64,000 nucleotides of DNA from Climacium dendroides (lineage: Eukaryota > Streptophyta > Bryopsida > Hypnales > Climaciaceae). The position numbers and the translations under genes are program-made. The stretch spans positions 1,550,001 to 1,614,000 of the forward strand of contig OX467090.1 in the NCBI GenBank assembly GCA_950106755.1, written 5' to 3'. Shown here piece by piece: positions 61,782-64,000 of the stretch (positions are counted from its first letter, which is position 1; each line of letters starts with the position of its first letter). The notes beneath the pieces were generated by a model. The model saw nothing but the letters and a program-made list of their open reading frames with translations. It ran no database searches and was not told the DNA's origin.

Positions 61782-64000
61782 GATGAAATAAAAAAAAGTT
61801 TTTTTAAAAATAAATATAATTTATTGGATAATTCAAAATTTTGAAACAATATTTCTAATTTTAAACATATGTCAAATAACATTTCTTAACTTTAATTAAC
61901 TATTTGGCAAGAAATGCCTCCCTTGCAATGGGATAGAGTACTACATAACTATAAAGTGGCACAAACATGTTGTTAGCATGGCACGAATATAACCTCTAGA
62001 GGACCATCATGTTTAAAGGCCCAAAATTGCTTCAAAATACTCATCCCTAAAGCAAAGTCAAAATCTTCATCAATAATTATTTTTTAACAAATCTAATTGT
62101 AGGATCATTTAGTCAACTTGCTCAAGTATATTATTATAAAATTTTAAAGCAAATATCCCCACTAATTGCATGTATAATGCACCTAAATTTCAAAATGCAA
62201 ACTTTTCTAGCCTTTTCAAAAGGCGAAGTTTTATCTTTCAAAATTTTTAGAAAAAAACTCATATATCCTGTAAGTTGTGCATTTTGTCAATAAATTTGAA
62301 AATGGGTTGAAAACGTATAAAAAAATTTAACCAACAAAACTTTCATATTTATCTTTAAAAAAAATTGTAAAGTGGAAGGTGATATTGAAAGAAAAAACTA
62401 ATATGCTAATCATCATACTACTAAAATCATAACTCCCTTTGTAATATCACAAATGCTACCATTAATACTAGGGGCTTGTACTTGTTGTGCTACGCATTCA
62501 TTGTATCACATATTAGTAAAAATTTGATATATTTGAACAGAATGCATGATAATGATTTCAATAAGTCTTTAAAATAATTATTTTAAATATTTTGTAAAAA
62601 TATTTTCAATCATGCATACATAGAAATTGTATTTTCACACAATTTGCAATCACTTCTATAATATCACTTTTTACAAAGGATGATATTATAAAAATAATAT
62701 AGTTGTTGCAATTAAGGTGATATTAAAGAGGATTCATAGGATGATATTATAGAGGTAGCAAATCCATTGCTTCTCTTGGCTTTTCACTTCTTTGCACTTT
62801 TATGATTTTGTACTTTTGTGAGTTTTGAGCTTTCATGATTTCAATTTTCTATTACTGATTTTGAGAAATTTATTCAGGTGAAGCGATTTTGGATTCTGCA
62901 ACAATTAAGTTGTTCACAAAGTTTTTGAGATTTATAAGTTTTTCTTTTCAATTCTTCAATTTGGGTTGCCATTTTTTGTAACAATGGAGTTAAATTTCTA
63001 ATGCATTCTAATGTATGTGTATCTTTTATAGTATTTACCATTGCATATGTTTCATTCATCATTCAATAATTTTCTATTGTACATTTCAATATATGCTTAC
63101 CTATAAAAAAAATTATACAAAGATTTTAGTCATTTTTATTTGAATATTTATTGAAATTTTTGTTCTGCATTCTATCTCATACATAAAAATTCTTATAAAA
63201 TTCTAATGATGAATGCGTAGCATAGCAAGCGCCAACCGCTAGTAACTTTTATAAAAAATTAAAAAGTATTAATCACAATGGTAAAATTATTCCATTTTAT
63301 AATTAATATACTATATTTTAATTTTAATTTAAATATTTTCAAAATTGAAAGTAGAAGATGACTTTGTATATTTTTTCGCAAAATAAAACTCTTCATAATT
63401 TTTACCTCATTATTTGGAATTGAATGGTTCAATTTTTTTTTGAGTAGTTATCAATCTATATAATTTCAAAAAATAATTTTATATTTTGAGAATATATTTT
63501 TAGCTGCCGAATTTGACATTGAAATCCAAAAATCTTTCTAACTTTTGCCTTATTTATTTGAATGACATGAAACAAAGCTTCATATATAGATTATGATGAG
63601 TAGCATCCATCCTAAAGAATTACTGCAAAAATTCTAAATTATGAAGTCAATAGAGCCTCTTCAAATTCTTGAAAAGTCCAATGTAGGCTCCTTGATCCTT
63701 TAAGGGATAATAAGGTGGCTAACCTTCTAAGCTTCAAAGAGCATCTCCACTAGCAAATGGTAGAATAGTGCCATTTTTTCAAACTTAGCACATTCCAAAG
63801 CAAAGGAAGGGCCTACTAGTCTATTGTGCCTTTATCAACATCTTAAAAAAAAATCCAAATTGCAAGGTTTTGATGCTTTTTCAAGCCAGATTCGAATGCA
63901 ATGACCAAGGTCTTGTTGATAGATCCAAGTCAAACTAAGGAGGGAGTCATGATAGGTTGGCATAGCTAGCACACCTTGCAGTAGTCCAGAGAGAACAATG

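Larger units (their letters stand above)
59700..64000. other. gene-free AT-rich right flank
   Basis: No gene is supported. It contains an (AT)n run at 61735-61775 and three diverged copies of an AT-rich unit around 60915-61300. A GAGCATCTCCACTAG-like word at 63738 resembles a MITE end, but its partner is not in the window. Confidence 0.55.

Overview
The window is nuclear DNA from a land plant. It is AT-rich and repeat-dense, its genes are split by GT-AG introns, and it holds a plant-type RPL27 gene, an SMC5 pseudogene, AAACCCTAA-like telo-box motifs and many plant-style MITEs. The kind of transposase present and the base composition lean towards a seed-free plant (moss, lycophyte or fern), but that is a guess.

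Layout. 1-4260 is gene-poor, apart from a possible first exon at the left edge. 5663-9630 (+) is an 11-exon gene for a conserved-looking protein of 376 aa that I cannot name; its last intron holds a MITE and tandem duplications. 11452-13135 (-) is a complete four-exon RPL27 gene. 13.8-16.1 kb holds a microsatellite, a mariner-like non-autonomous element and a GC-rich minisatellite. 16.1-23.3 kb is gene-free and AT-rich, interrupted by a 1.76-kb solo LTR with a perfect 5-bp target duplication. 23290-25790 (+) is an intron-bearing SMC5 pseudogene. 29398-30962 (-) is an unrecognised four-exon gene, with a TTAA-flanked, piggyBac-like element just beyond its 3' end. 31-43 kb is gene-poor and repeat-rich: a G-quadruplex tract, a 110-bp tandem repeat, a decayed ~40-bp satellite, a CACTA-like snapback MITE and a 1.67-kb element with ~270-bp inverted repeats.

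The most interesting part is 43621-59695. I read it as one 16.1-kb Mutator-like DNA transposon bounded by imperfect terminal inverted repeats. It carries two divergently transcribed genes. The minus-strand gene encodes a MULE-type transposase (CCHC-like zinc finger, MULE core, SWIM finger) that is broken by three in-frame stops and a frameshift. The plus-strand gene has about 11 exons and encodes a ~1160-residue protein ending in a beta-class amino-methyltransferase-like domain; it has one frameshift and an altered catalytic motif. Between them, in the methyltransferase gene's putative 4.25-kb first intron, lie 15 copies of a short inverted repeat (TCTCG-N4-CGAGA). Eight successive spacings in the right-hand cluster are 115-117 bp. 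The same intron holds a 179-bp tandem repeat and an intact 152-aa ORF. A transposon with an extra chromatin- or DNA-modifying gene and clustered short motifs in its noncoding DNA recalls the Arabidopsis VANDAL/VANC anti-silencing system, but here the cargo looks like a methyltransferase. That functional reading is inference.
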